Positions 19,503-28,233 of a stretch of 64,000 bases of DNA are shown in pieces (position 1 is the first letter of the stretch; the number at the start of each line of letters is the position of its first letter). The notes below the pieces were generated by a model. That model searched no databases, had not been told where the DNA came from, and saw only the letters and a list, made by a program, of their open reading frames with translations. The stretch covers positions 36,872 through 100,871 of the forward strand of contig JAPOKC010000004.1 in assembly GCA_029977845.1 (NCBI GenBank), in the 5' to 3' direction. This DNA is from Mycobacteriaceae bacterium. Lineage in GTDB: Bacteria; Actinomycetota; Actinomycetes; Mycobacteriales; Mycobacteriaceae. A program made the translations under genes and the position numbers.

Positions 19503-20733
19503 AACGAGATGGTGACCTCTCCTGGAGCTTCCACTCCTGGCCGTAGCCGTCGCGCAGCAGGTCCAGGAACGGCACCGCATCGAAGGCCTCCGGTCCGAGA
19601 ACGCCGGCCCCCGACCAGGCGCCGGTGGCCAGAAGCTCAAGGGCGACAACGGGATTCATCGCGGTCTGCCACACCACCGCCTGCGCCTTGTATTCCTGCA
19701 TCGTCCAGGCGTTGTCGGCCACGTGATACAGGTAGACCTCGCGCGGCTTGCCGTCCTTGCCGGTGCCGGTCACCCACAGCCCGGCGCAGGTCTTGCCGGT
19801 CATCTTGGGACCGAGCGCAAGGGGGTCGGGCAGGCAGGCCGCGACGACGTCACGCGGGCTCACCAACGCCTCCCCGGTCGTCGAACGCACCTTCACCGGC
19901 TCGGCCTTGTCCAAACCGAGCTTGTTGAGGACCTTCAGCACCTCGATGAACTCATCGCCCAGTCCGAACTTGAAGGTGACCCGGTTGGCCGCGATCCAGC
20001 GCGGCATCAGCAGGACTTCCTCATGTTCGACGTTGACGCATTCCACCGGCCCGATGCCCTCCGGGAAGTCGAACACCTCGGGCTCGCTGAACGGCTCGGT
20101 GGTGAACCAGCCGCGGTCGGACTCCCAGATGACCGGCGGGTTGAGGCACTCCTCGATCACCGTCCAGATGGAGAACGACGGCGCGAAGTCATACCCCTCG
20201 ACGACGAGGTTGGAGGCGTCACGCACACCCATCTCGTCGATATGACTGAACAGGTGATCGGATGCGTAGCGGGCGAACACGTCGGCCAGACCCGGTTCGA
20301 CGCCGACGCCGACCAGGGCCAGTTGCCCGGCCGCCTCCCATTCGGCGGCCCGGTCGAACTGGTCGTCACCCAGTTTGATGTGCGCAAGCTCGAAGGGCTT
20401 CTCGGGATGGCGGTGCGACAGGCTCATCGCGGTGTCGAGATAGTTGGCGCCGGCGGCGAACGCACCGTTGAAGATCGGCATCACGAAACGCGGATCCACC
20501 ACGTTGAGGACGTGGGTGATGCCGTGGGTGCGGCAGGCCTCGGCTACCGCCTCGGCATCGGAGGCGTCCAGCCCGATCCCGGTGAACCGGCGATCGCCGA
20601 TCCGGGCCACCAGGTCGGACGCCCTGGCGCCGTCGTAGTCGGCGATCAGGTAGTGCTCGAAGAAGTCGCGGCGGGCGGCGATGAGAGCGGCCGAGGAACC
20701 GACACCACCGGCACCGATCTGGAGAATGCGCAT
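19501..20733 (-). CDS. Saccharopine-dehydrogenase-family oxidoreductase
   Basis: A 410-residue protein with an N-terminal Rossmann motif (MRILQIGAGGVGSSAALIAA) and the saccharopine dehydrogenase/homospermidine synthase layout: ITHVLNVVDPRFVMPIF, then NYLDTAMS and GVGVEPGLADVFARY. Enzymes of this family carry out NAD(P)-dependent chemistry on amino acids such as lysine/saccharopine or on related polyamines. The exact substrate is unknown. The gene faces an APC-type amino-acid permease across 32 bases, which supports a role in amino-acid or amine metabolism. Confidence 0.83.
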   Translation of the reverse strand: MRILQIGAGGVGSSAALIAARRDFFEHYLIADYDGARASDLVARIGDRRFTGIGLDASDAEAVAEACRTHGITHVLNVVDPRFVMPIFNGAFAAGANYLDTAMSLSHRHPEKPFELAHIKLGDDQFDRAAEWEAAGQLALVGVGVEPGLADVFARYASDHLFSHIDEMGVRDASNLVVEGYDFAPSFSIWTVIEECLNPPVIWESDRGWFTTEPFSEPEVFDFPEGIGPVECVNVEHEEVLLMPRWIAANRVTFKFGLGDEFIEVLKVLNKLGLDKAEPVKVRSTTGEALVSPRDVVAACLPDPLALGPKMTGKTCAGLWVTGTGKDGKPREVYLYHVADNAWTMQEYKAQAVVWQTAMNPVVALELLATGAWSGAGVLGPEAFDAVPFLDLLRDGYGQEWKLQERSPSR

Positions 20734-20765
20734 CCGCCGATCCTAGGCGGTGAAACAATCCGCTC

Positions 20766-22304
20766 ATGGCGGAGGAGGAAATCACCGACCCTCCCATGCA
20801 CGGCCTGCACTCCAAGGGCCTGAAGAAGGGGTCGGTATCACTGATCGGGGCGATTTCGGTCGGTCTGGCCGCCACCGCGCCGGCGTATTCGCTGACCGGG
20901 GCACTGGGGCACGGGGCGGCCGAGGCCGGCTACCAGTTGCCGGTGGTGTTCATCATCGCGGTGGTGCCGATGTTCTTCGTGGCGCTGGCCTACAAGCACC
21001 TCACCGACGCCGCACCTGATGCGGGCACGGTGTTCACCTGGGGGTCCAAGGCGATCCGGCCGCACGTCGGCTGGATCGGCGGGTACGCGCTGCTGCTGTC
21101 CAGCGTGCTGGCCGGAGTCGGTGCCGCCGGCATCACCGTCAGCGCGATCACCACAGCGCTCGGTGTGAAGAACCCGTCGAATTGGCTGCAGATGGCCATC
21201 GCCGCCGCATTCATCCTCAGCACCACCTGGCTGGTGTCCCGCGGCGCCGAGGAGTCGTCACGAACCACCCTGCTGCTGACCATCATTCAGTACGGCGGCC
21301 TCATCCTGTTCGCCGCGATCCTGGCGATCAACGTCTTCCGCAGCCATCGCAACCCGACCGCCGAGCCGTTCTCCTGGGATTGGTTCAACCCCTTCGCCAT
21401 CGACAGTTTCGCCGCACTGCTGGGCGGTTTCCTGGTGGCGGTGTTCATCTTCTGGGGGTTCGACGCCTCGCTGTCGATGTCAGAGGAGACTTCCGGCGCA
21501 CCCGGACAATCCGGCAAGAGCGGGGTGACCGCGATCATCATCACGGTCATCATCTACGTGGTGATCGGGGTGGCCGCCCTGGCGTTCGCCGGCACCGACC
21601 CCACCAGTTCACTGAGTCTGACCCACGAGGCCAATATCGACGACGTCTTCTCCTCGATGGCCCGCGAGGCGCTCGGCGCCAAGGGCGCCGTGGCGGCCGC
21701 CCTGATCATCGGCCTCTCGGCGTTCTCGGCGACCATCTCGACGGTGATGTCGACGGTGCGCTCGGTGTTGTCGATGGCCACCTACAAGGCGCTGCCGGAC
21801 CGGTTCGCCTCAGTCGACCAGGTGGTGCAGACCCCGAAGTTCGCCACCTGGTTCATCGGCCTGACCACGCTGGCCATCTACAGCGGGCTGACCTGGTTCT
21901 CCGACAGCATCGTCGAGGACACCGTCTACAGCGTGGGCATCGCGATCATCACCTACTACTCGGTGGTGGCAATCGCCTGCGTGCTGTACTTCTGGGACAC
22001 CGCATTCCAGTCTTGGCGCACCGCGTTCGGTCAGGTGATCCTGCCCGCAATCGCCGCGCTGATCCTGATTCCGGTGGGCGTCATCGAGGCCTACAACATG
22101 GCGCAACCGGAGAGCAGCGGCGGCGCCTCGCTGGCCGGGGTCGGCGTGGTGTTCATCATCGGCGTGGCCAGCCTGATGTTCGGGGTACTGCTGATGATCC
22201 TGTGGAACCTCAAGGCGCCGGCCTTCTTCCGCGGCCAGACACTGCAACGCGAGCGCACGCACCGGGTGAAGCCGACCGACGCAGGCGAGAGAAATCAGAT
22301 ATGA
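20766..22304 (+). CDS. APC-family amino-acid/amine permease
   Basis: A 512-residue protein with about 12 hydrophobic helices. The N-terminal helix KKGSVSLIGAISVGLAATAP and the segment FWGFDASLSMSEETSGAPG are typical of the amino acid-polyamine-organocation family. It diverges from the saccharopine-dehydrogenase-like gene and its stop overlaps the next gene as ATGA. The neighbourhood suggests uptake of an amino acid or polyamine that the dehydrogenase acts on; this is an inference. Confidence 0.86.
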   Translation: MAEEEITDPPMHGLHSKGLKKGSVSLIGAISVGLAATAPAYSLTGALGHGAAEAGYQLPVVFIIAVVPMFFVALAYKHLTDAAPDAGTVFTWGSKAIRPHVGWIGGYALLLSSVLAGVGAAGITVSAITTALGVKNPSNWLQMAIAAAFILSTTWLVSRGAEESSRTTLLLTIIQYGGLILFAAILAINVFRSHRNPTAEPFSWDWFNPFAIDSFAALLGGFLVAVFIFWGFDASLSMSEETSGAPGQSGKSGVTAIIITVIIYVVIGVAALAFAGTDPTSSLSLTHEANIDDVFSSMAREALGAKGAVAAALIIGLSAFSATISTVMSTVRSVLSMATYKALPDRFASVDQVVQTPKFATWFIGLTTLAIYSGLTWFSDSIVEDTVYSVGIAIITYYSVVAIACVLYFWDTAFQSWRTAFGQVILPAIAALILIPVGVIEAYNMAQPESSGGASLAGVGVVFIIGVASLMFGVLLMILWNLKAPAFFRGQTLQRERTHRVKPTDAGERNQI

Positions 22305-23311
22305 CGTCCGGCCTTGGTCGCCTCATTCTGCCGCTAGCGGCCACCGGCGCACTTCTGGCATCGCTCACGGGTTGCAGCACCACCGGCCCGAAAGACGATT
22401 GCTCCCCGGACCGCTACTGCGGCGCAGCCGCCGGCGACCTGATCGACGTCGCGCTGTCCGATTTGCATCCGACCCAACCCGCCCTGGGGTACGACGAGGT
22501 CTTCTACCGGGTCGGCCGCTACACCCTCGGCGCGGCCGGCACGCCGAGTCCACTGCCCGACGCCTGGTGCGTCGCCAACGGACAGAAGGGCCTGAAGTCG
22601 GCGGGCCCGAAAGCCACGATCACCGATCCGGCCAGTTTCACCTGCGAGGTGCCCTTCGGCTCGGAGACGCCGGAGACGACGGCCGGGATGAAGACCGCCG
22701 TCATCGGTCCCGGCGGTCAGGTCTATCTCACCGACGGCCACCACACCCTCACCTCGTTCTGGGAGGCGCCGGGGGGCGGATCCGGCACCCACATCCGGGT
22801 CAGGGTCGTCGATAACCTGCAAGACCTTGCCCCCGGGGCATTCTGGCGGCGGATGCAGGAGAAGGGTTGGGCCTGGCTGCGGGACGCCGACGGCAACGAC
22901 ATCAGTCCGGATCAGTTGCCCGCCAACCTCGGCCTGAAGAACTTCGCCAACGACCGCTACCGAGGCGTGCTGTTCTTCCTGCGCGACGTCAGCTATTTCC
23001 AGGACGACAGCATCCCGGCGTTCCAGGAGTTCTACTGGGGACACTGGCTGCGCACCCAGACCGATCCCGGGCTGAGACTGGAGAACTTCAATCTCAACGA
23101 CGTCGCCTCCTACCAGAAACTGATCGGCAACATCGGCCGGGCGATGGTCGCCCTGCCGGACTCCTTCGAGCTCGACGGCGGCCACACCGCCGGAGAGATG
23201 GGCAAGCTGAAATCGTTCGGGCAGAAGACATTCGACGCGCTGTCCGGACCGCTGGACTCCGCCAAGCCCGGAAAACTCAGCTACTGCATCGCGTACAAGG
23301 CGGACCGCTAA
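22301..23311 (+). CDS. Lipoprotein with ParB/Srx-like domain
   Basis: A 336-residue lipoprotein: MTSGLGRLILPLAATGALL, then the lipobox LTGC (Cys25). The mature part contains DLHPTQPALGYDEVFYRVGRY (shown as two motifs, LHPTQPALGYDEV and YRVGRY) and GGQVYLTDGHHTLTSFWE, which matches the pattern of putative ParB-like nuclease proteins, in which DGHHT is the most conserved block. A nuclease or sulfiredoxin-like fold outside the membrane is unexpected; its activity is unknown. It is translationally coupled to the permease (ATGA) and overlaps the convergent ndh gene by four bases. Confidence 0.78.
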   Translation: MTSGLGRLILPLAATGALLASLTGCSTTGPKDDCSPDRYCGAAAGDLIDVALSDLHPTQPALGYDEVFYRVGRYTLGAAGTPSPLPDAWCVANGQKGLKSAGPKATITDPASFTCEVPFGSETPETTAGMKTAVIGPGGQVYLTDGHHTLTSFWEAPGGGSGTHIRVRVVDNLQDLAPGAFWRRMQEKGWAWLRDADGNDISPDQLPANLGLKNFANDRYRGVLFFLRDVSYFQDDSIPAFQEFYWGHWLRTQTDPGLRLENFNLNDVASYQKLIGNIGRAMVALPDSFELDGGHTAGEMGKLKSFGQKTFDALSGPLDSAKPGKLSYCIAYKADR

Positions 23312-24738
23312 CGCAGGTGCTCCCGGCTCAGCGCCGCGCCCAGTGAGTTGTCGATCTCGTCGACCAACTCCTCATCGTCCTCGATCGACTCCTCGATCTG
23401 CTTCTCGACGATGCCGATGGCGAGCCGGCCGTACACCCACTGGCTGGTGGTGGCCAACTGACCGCGGCCGTTGGAGGTGAAGGTCAGAATCCAACTCAGC
23501 AGGGTGCTGACCCGGTTCTTGAACCCGACCAGATACAGCAGATGCAGGAAAAGCCATGCCATCCAGGCGATGAAGCCGCTGAACTCGATCTTGCCCACCT
23601 TGGCCACCGCGTGATGGCGCGAGATGGTGGCCATCGAACCTTTGTCCCAGTATTTGAACGGCTCCCGGTTGGCCGGATCGTCAGCGCCCTTCAGCATCTG
23701 CTTGATCGTCTTGGCCGCATACGCCGCACCCTGAATGGCGCCCTGGGCCACACCGGGAACACCGGGCACGAAAGCCATGTCGCCGACCACGAAGACGTTC
23801 GGGTGTCCCTTCACGGTGAGGTCGGGCTCCACGACCACCCGTCCGGCCCGGTCCACCTCGGTGCCGTCGCATTGCGCGGCGATCATCTCGCCGAGCGGGC
23901 TGGCCTGGACGCCGGCCGACCACACCTTGCAGGCGCAGTTGACCCGGCGTTCCTCGCCGGTCCCCTTGTCCTTGACGGTGATTCCCCGGTAGTCGACATC
24001 GGTCACCGTCGAGTTGGGATAGACCTCCACCCCCATCTTCTCCAGGCGGGCGGTGGCCTTGCGGCCGAGGTTCTCCCCCATCGGCGCGAGCACGAACGGT
24101 GAACCGTCGAACAACAGCACCCGGCACTCGGTGGGGTCGATGGTGCGAAACGCCCCGGGCAGGGTGCGCCGGGCCAGTTCGGCGATCTGGCCGGCCAGTT
24201 CAACACCGGTCGGGCCGCCGCCGACTACGCAGAAGGTGAGCCGGCGGGCGCGCTCCTCGGGATTGGTGGTCACCTCGGCGGCCTCGAACGCGCCGAGGAT
24301 GCGGCCGCGTAACTCCAGCGCGTCGTCGATGGTCTTCATGCCCGGCGCGAAGGTGGCGAAATCGTCGCGGCCGAAGTAGTTCTGCTGGGCGCCGGCGGCG
24401 ACGACCAGGCTGTCGAACGGCAGGACGGTCTCCATCGCCATCAGCTTTGAGGTGACCGTCTTGTTCGCCAGGTCGATGTCCTCGACGTCACCGAGCAGCA
24501 CCTTGCAGTTCTTGTTCTTCTTCAGGATCAGCCGGGTGGTCGGGGCGATGTCACCGGCCGACAGGATGCCGGTGGCCAGCTGGTAGAGCAGCGGCTGGAA
24601 CAGGTGGCTGGTGGTCCTGGCCACCAGGGTGACGTCGACGTCGGCCCTTCTGAGGGCTTTGGCGGCGTTGAGCCCGCCGAAGCCGGATCCGATGATGACC
24701 ACGCGGTGGCGCCGCTTGGCAGGAATGGGACTGGCCAT
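23308..24738 (-). CDS. ndh: Type II NADH dehydrogenase (NDH-2)
   Basis: A 476-residue FAD enzyme that oxidises NADH and reduces menaquinone at the membrane without pumping protons. It has two dinucleotide motifs, VVIIGSGFGGLNAAKALR (FAD) and FCVVGGGPTGVELAGQIAELA (NADH), the segment HLFQPLLYQLATGILSAGDI, and VFVVGDMAFVPG. A hydrophobic stretch near residues 385-400 (FIAWMAWLFLHLLYLVGF) anchors it to the membrane. Length and sequence fit mycobacterial Ndh/NdhA. It complements the proton-pumping complex I encoded at the start of the window. Confidence 0.88.
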   Translation of the reverse strand: MASPIPAKRRHRVVIIGSGFGGLNAAKALRRADVDVTLVARTTSHLFQPLLYQLATGILSAGDIAPTTRLILKKNKNCKVLLGDVEDIDLANKTVTSKLMAMETVLPFDSLVVAAGAQQNYFGRDDFATFAPGMKTIDDALELRGRILGAFEAAEVTTNPEERARRLTFCVVGGGPTGVELAGQIAELARRTLPGAFRTIDPTECRVLLFDGSPFVLAPMGENLGRKATARLEKMGVEVYPNSTVTDVDYRGITVKDKGTGEERRVNCACKVWSAGVQASPLGEMIAAQCDGTEVDRAGRVVVEPDLTVKGHPNVFVVGDMAFVPGVPGVAQGAIQGAAYAAKTIKQMLKGADDPANREPFKYWDKGSMATISRHHAVAKVGKIEFSGFIAWMAWLFLHLLYLVGFKNRVSTLLSWILTFTSNGRGQLATTSQWVYGRLAIGIVEKQIEESIEDDEELVDEIDNSLGAALSREHLR

Positions 24739-24790
24739 GAGCAGAGATTAGTGTTCGTTAGCATTCGGCGAGGCGGAAGGGAGATCCGAG

Positions 24791-25300
24791 ATGCGGGTAG
24801 CTTTGGCGGTGACGGCGGCCGGGTTGTTGGCCCTGATGGCAGGCCTGCCGACAGCCGGCGCCGACGAGATCACTTACATGATCGGCCGGTGCTACGACCC
24901 CAGCCAGCCGGTGGTCGAACGCCCGGTGGAGGTGATGTACAACTGCGACGGCACCTCCATCATGGAGCAGATGGCCTGGACGGCCTGGGGGCCCGACGGC
25001 GCCGCGGGCTTCGGGATGGACAACTCGGTGGAGTGCAAACCGGACTGCGCCGAGGGGCCGCACCTTCGCTTCCCGATCGTCGTGCACGCCTGGAACCCGC
25101 AGACACCGACCACGCCCGGCTGCCCGGACGGGGTGCAGTTCTACACCGATCTGACCGTCGCCTACCCGATGGGTGCGCCGCCGTGGATTCAGCCCGGCAC
25201 GAGTTGGAGCGAAGGCGTCGACTACATCTATGTCGACGGTATGCCCGCGGTGCACTTCGCCGACCAGGGCCCGCACAGCTGCACACCGCTGCCGCACTAA
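24791..25300 (+). CDS. Secreted protein of unknown function
   Basis: A 169-residue protein with a Sec signal peptide (MRVALAVTAAGLLALMAGLP, cleavage near TAGA-D). The mature part has eight cysteines and many Pro and Trp, suggesting a disulfide-bonded extracellular domain; motifs include AWTAWGPDGAAGFG and VVHAWNPQTPTTPGCPDGV. A purine-rich ribosome site precedes the ATG. It is four bases from the following Gap/Sap-like membrane protein, so the two are probably co-transcribed. I recognise it only as the type of exported protein common in mycobacteria. Confidence 0.75.
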   Translation: MRVALAVTAAGLLALMAGLPTAGADEITYMIGRCYDPSQPVVERPVEVMYNCDGTSIMEQMAWTAWGPDGAAGFGMDNSVECKPDCAEGPHLRFPIVVHAWNPQTPTTPGCPDGVQFYTDLTVAYPMGAPPWIQPGTSWSEGVDYIYVDGMPAVHFADQGPHSCTPLPH

Positions 25301-25304
25301 CACC

Positions 25305-26069
25305 ATGACCCAGCATCTCGCCGTTCTCGTCTCACTGGCGCTGGCCATCTTCCTCAGCCCGGAGACCCTCGTCGTCGGCCTGGTCGTAGCCGGGGACAAG
25401 AAGGCGCCACGGCTGGCGGCGATCGCCTTCGCCGTCGGGGCCATCATCGGTATCGCCCTCGCGACCGGGGTCGGCCTGTGGATCGCCAAGGCCGCCGGCA
25501 GCGACCAGACCTCGCACGTCCACCCGGAGAGCTGGCCCGGGTTCATCGTGCGTGCCGTCATCGCCACGGTGCTCTTGGCGATCGGACTCAGCCGCGCGGT
25601 GAATGCCCTGCGGCACAAGCCGATTCCCGACCCCGTCGATAAGGATCCCAAGCCCGGCAAGGCCAAGGCCTGGCTCACCGAACACTTCCCCAAACTCTCC
25701 GGGGTGTTGACGCCCGGCGCCGACCTACCGGTACGCGGGCGGGTGGAACGCGCCGCGTTCGCGGGATTCGCGATGTGCGGCCTGCACCCCAAGGTGTTCC
25801 CGATCGCCATCGCCGCGGGACATCAGATCATGCAGATCGAGGCCCGGCCCGAACGGCTGGCGGGCATCATCGTGTTCGCGGTGATCTCGGTCATCCCGGC
25901 GGTGCTGCCGGCCATCATCGATCTGGTCAAGCCAGGGGCCAACGAGGCGATCAAACTGGGCTACGAACGGATCATGAAGGTCCACGGCCGCTGGATCACC
26001 GCCGTAATGCTGTTGCTCGCCGCCGCCTTCGTCGGCCACAGCGCGTGGGAGAAGATGCCGCGCGGGTAG
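25305..26069 (+). CDS. Gap/Sap-type membrane protein (GPL/sulfolipid-addressing family)
   Basis: A 254-residue protein with about six hydrophobic segments. It starts MTQHLAVLVSLALAIFLSPE with the second block VVGLVVAGDKKAPRLAAIAF. This layout, with a hydrophilic middle loop rich in Pro and Lys and a helix PLWP-free block RAAFAGFAMCGLHPKVFP, fits the Gap/Sap family. Members were linked to transport of glycopeptidolipids or sulfolipids in mycobacteria; assignment is from family resemblance. The ATG at 25305 follows four bases after the stop of the upstream secreted protein, although the frame is open upstream. Confidence 0.75.
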   Translation: MTQHLAVLVSLALAIFLSPETLVVGLVVAGDKKAPRLAAIAFAVGAIIGIALATGVGLWIAKAAGSDQTSHVHPESWPGFIVRAVIATVLLAIGLSRAVNALRHKPIPDPVDKDPKPGKAKAWLTEHFPKLSGVLTPGADLPVRGRVERAAFAGFAMCGLHPKVFPIAIAAGHQIMQIEARPERLAGIIVFAVISVIPAVLPAIIDLVKPGANEAIKLGYERIMKVHGRWITAVMLLLAAAFVGHSAWEKMPRG

Positions 26070-26582
26070 CTATCCCTCGGGTGCCATCTCGTCGAGTGAG
26101 GGCAGCAGGGTGCGCACCGGTTGCACCCAGTCGCGCACCCGCCGCGCGGCATCCGAGTTCGCCCCGCCGCACACCGATGCCTGCAACGAGAAGACGGCCG
26201 CTCCCGAATCCACCACCTTCAGCCCGAAACCGGTGCCGCCCACGCAACCCTGCTCCGGCTCGCGCACGGTGATGTTGCGGATCGCCGGAAAGTTGTTGGA
26301 CACCGTTGTCCAGGCCGCCTCGGTCATCGGTGCCGTGCGGTCGGCGAGCACGTCACCGTAGCTGTCGACGACGACGTGCGCCTGGTTGCGATCGAAGGTC
26401 AGGGTGTAGCTGCGGTGGTACTTCGGAGGCACCGAGGAGTCCTGGAAGTGGTAGCTCACCGTCGCCGTCGGCGGCAGGCCGCTGTCCGTCATCTCCGGGC
26501 CACTCCCCTTCGCATTGCTGGCACATCCGGCCAGCGTGGCGACCAGAGCCGCGGTGATCGCCAGACCGTTTCGGATTCCCAT
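26070..26582 (-). CDS. Lipoprotein of unknown function
   Basis: A 170-residue lipoprotein with signal peptide MGIRNGLAITAALVATLAGC, Cys20 being the lipidation site. The mature part is mostly beta-prone (TATVSYHFQDSSVPPKYH, YTLTFDRNQAHVVVDSYG) and includes CVGGTGF and ASVCGG, a likely disulfide. The open frame continues upstream to 26666, but the ATG at 26582 gives the signal peptide and does not run into the P450 gene. It ends directly against the convergent Gap/Sap-like gene, and its start is only 20 bases from the divergent P450 start. Confidence 0.75.
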   Translation of the reverse strand: MGIRNGLAITAALVATLAGCASNAKGSGPEMTDSGLPPTATVSYHFQDSSVPPKYHRSYTLTFDRNQAHVVVDSYGDVLADRTAPMTEAAWTTVSNNFPAIRNITVREPEQGCVGGTGFGLKVVDSGAAVFSLQASVCGGANSDAARRVRDWVQPVRTLLPSLDEMAPEG

Positions 26583-26602
26583 GCCACCAGTATCGTCGAA
26601 GT

Positions 26603-27907
26603 ATGACGTTACCGCCGGGCCCCCGGCTGCCGGCACCGATACAGACCGCGGTGCTGCTGCGCTCATGGCCGCGCGCAGTGGCCGCCTGCCGGCGCCGCTA
26701 CGGCGACATCTTCACCCTGCGGGTGGCCTCGGTGGGCACCATCGTCTACCTGGCCGACCGCGCCGATATCAAGACCGTATTCGCCGGCGATCCGTCGGTC
26801 TACCACGCCGGCGAGGCCAATTCGATGCTGCGCGGGATCCTCGGGGAGACCTCGGTGCTGCTGGTCGACGATGACGTCCACCGCGACCGCCGGCGGCTGA
26901 TGATGGCCCCGTTCCAGCGCGACCCGGTGGCCAGGCTGACCCCGGTGATGGCCGGGATCGCCGCCACCAATATCGCCGGCTGGCCGGTCGGCGAACAGTT
27001 CGAGGTCCATCCGCGGATGTCGGCGCTGACGCTGGAGGTCATCCTGCGCACCGTCATCGGGGCCAGCGATCCGGCCCGACTGGCCGCACTGCGCGAGGCG
27101 ATGCCGCGGCTGCTCAACCTCGGCCCGTTCGCGATGCTGGCGGTCGCCCGGCCCGAGCTGCAGCAACGGCCACCGTGGCGGTTCCTTCGGCGCCGGCTCG
27201 AGGCGGCCGACGCGCTGCTCTACGCCGAGATCGCCGAGCGCCGCGCCGATGCCGATCTGGCCGAGCGTCCCGATGTGCTGGCCATGCTGGTGCGCGCCGC
27301 CGACGCCGACGGCCGGCGGATGGACGACCGCGAGTTGCGCGATCAGCTGATGACACTGCTGGCCGCCGGCCACGACACCACCGCCACCGCGCTGAGTTGG
27401 GCGCTGGAGCGGCTGACCCGTAATCCGGCGGCGCTGGACAAGGCGGTGCAGGCCGCCCGCGACGGTGATGACGAGTACCTCGACGCGGTCGCCAAGGAGA
27501 CGTTGCGGATCCGGCCGGTGGTGTTCGACGTCGGCCGAAAGCTCACCGCCCCAATCGATCTGCACGGTTATCACCTGCCCGCGGGTGTCATGGTGGCACC
27601 CGGTATCGGGCTCGTGCACGGCGATCCGGCGCTCTACGACGATCCCGAGGCGTTCAACCCCGACCGGATGGTGGGGGCGACGCTGAGTCCGACCACCTGG
27701 CTGCCGTTCGGCGGCGGCAACCGCCGGTGTCTGGGTGCGGGATTCGCCCAGGCCGAGATGCGTGTCGTGCTCAAAGAGGTGCTACGCCGCGTCGAGTTGG
27801 CCACCACCACCGAACCCGGAGAACGTCAGAAAGTGCGCGGTGTGGTGCTCGAACCGGCCCGCGGCGGGCGGATCACCGTTCGCGGGCGCATAACAGATTT
27901 GTTATAG
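26603..27907 (+). CDS. Cytochrome P450
   Basis: A 434-residue P450 monooxygenase. The I-helix oxygen motif is AAGHDTTATALSW, the K-helix EXXR motif is KETLRIRP, and the haem-binding loop LPFGGGNRRCLGAGFA has its thiolate ligand at Cys376. The N-terminus PPGPRLPAP resembles the CYP135/CYP138 group of mycobacteria, but the subfamily cannot be fixed by eye. No ferredoxin gene is adjacent. The stop codon lies inside the operator-like palindrome of the next gene. Confidence 0.9.
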   Translation: MTLPPGPRLPAPIQTAVLLRSWPRAVAACRRRYGDIFTLRVASVGTIVYLADRADIKTVFAGDPSVYHAGEANSMLRGILGETSVLLVDDDVHRDRRRLMMAPFQRDPVARLTPVMAGIAATNIAGWPVGEQFEVHPRMSALTLEVILRTVIGASDPARLAALREAMPRLLNLGPFAMLAVARPELQQRPPWRFLRRRLEAADALLYAEIAERRADADLAERPDVLAMLVRAADADGRRMDDRELRDQLMTLLAAGHDTTATALSWALERLTRNPAALDKAVQAARDGDDEYLDAVAKETLRIRPVVFDVGRKLTAPIDLHGYHLPAGVMVAPGIGLVHGDPALYDDPEAFNPDRMVGATLSPTTWLPFGGGNRRCLGAGFAQAEMRVVLKEVLRRVELATTTEPGERQKVRGVVLEPARGGRITVRGRITDLL

Positions 27908-27908
27908 T
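27890..27908 (+). promoter_or_regulatory. Palindrome and -10 box ahead of the XRE gene
   Basis: ATAACA (27890-27895) and TGTTAT (27900-27905) form a 6-bp inverted repeat with a 4-base spacer in an unusually AT-rich patch. TATAGT (27903-27908) fits a -10 hexamer and would place transcription start near the ATG at 27915, giving a leaderless mRNA repressed by its own XRE product. All of this is inference from position. Confidence 0.5.
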
Positions 27909-27914
27909 GATCAG

Positions 27915-28232
27915 ATGGGTTATGGCGGTCAACTCATCAGAGAAGCCCGGCGCCGGGCGGGATTGACCCAAGCGGAGTTGGCGGCCCGCGCTGGGACGGC
28001 CCAGCCTGCGATCGCGCGCTGGGAATCGGGACGGACGGGGATCAGCATCGACGAGGTGGTACGGCTTGTACGCCTCTGCGGACTGGATCTTGAGTTCGCG
28101 ATCGTCGATCGCGACGACAGCGACATTGCACAAGCAGCCAAGCTTGAGCACCTGACCGGACAACAGCGCCTGGACCGCCACAGCCGTTTAGCCCGTCAAC
28201 TCGCGACGGTTCGCCGCGCCGGCGGTTCCTGA
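27915..28232 (+). CDS. XRE-family helix-turn-helix protein (antitoxin-like)
   Basis: A 105-residue protein. Residues 5-60 form a Cro/CI-type helix-turn-helix (LIREARRRAGLTQAELAARA, then GTAQPAIARWESGRTGIS). The C-terminal 40 residues are helical and charged (AAKLEHLTGQQRLDRHSRLA) and could hold the partner protein. Its stop is one base before the nucleotidyltransferase gene. The size, order and coupling fit an autorepressing antitoxin, but a plain regulator is possible. Confidence 0.8.
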   Translation: MGYGGQLIREARRRAGLTQAELAARAGTAQPAIARWESGRTGISIDEVVRLVRLCGLDLEFAIVDRDDSDIAQAAKLEHLTGQQRLDRHSRLARQLATVRRAGGS

Positions 28233-28233
28233 A

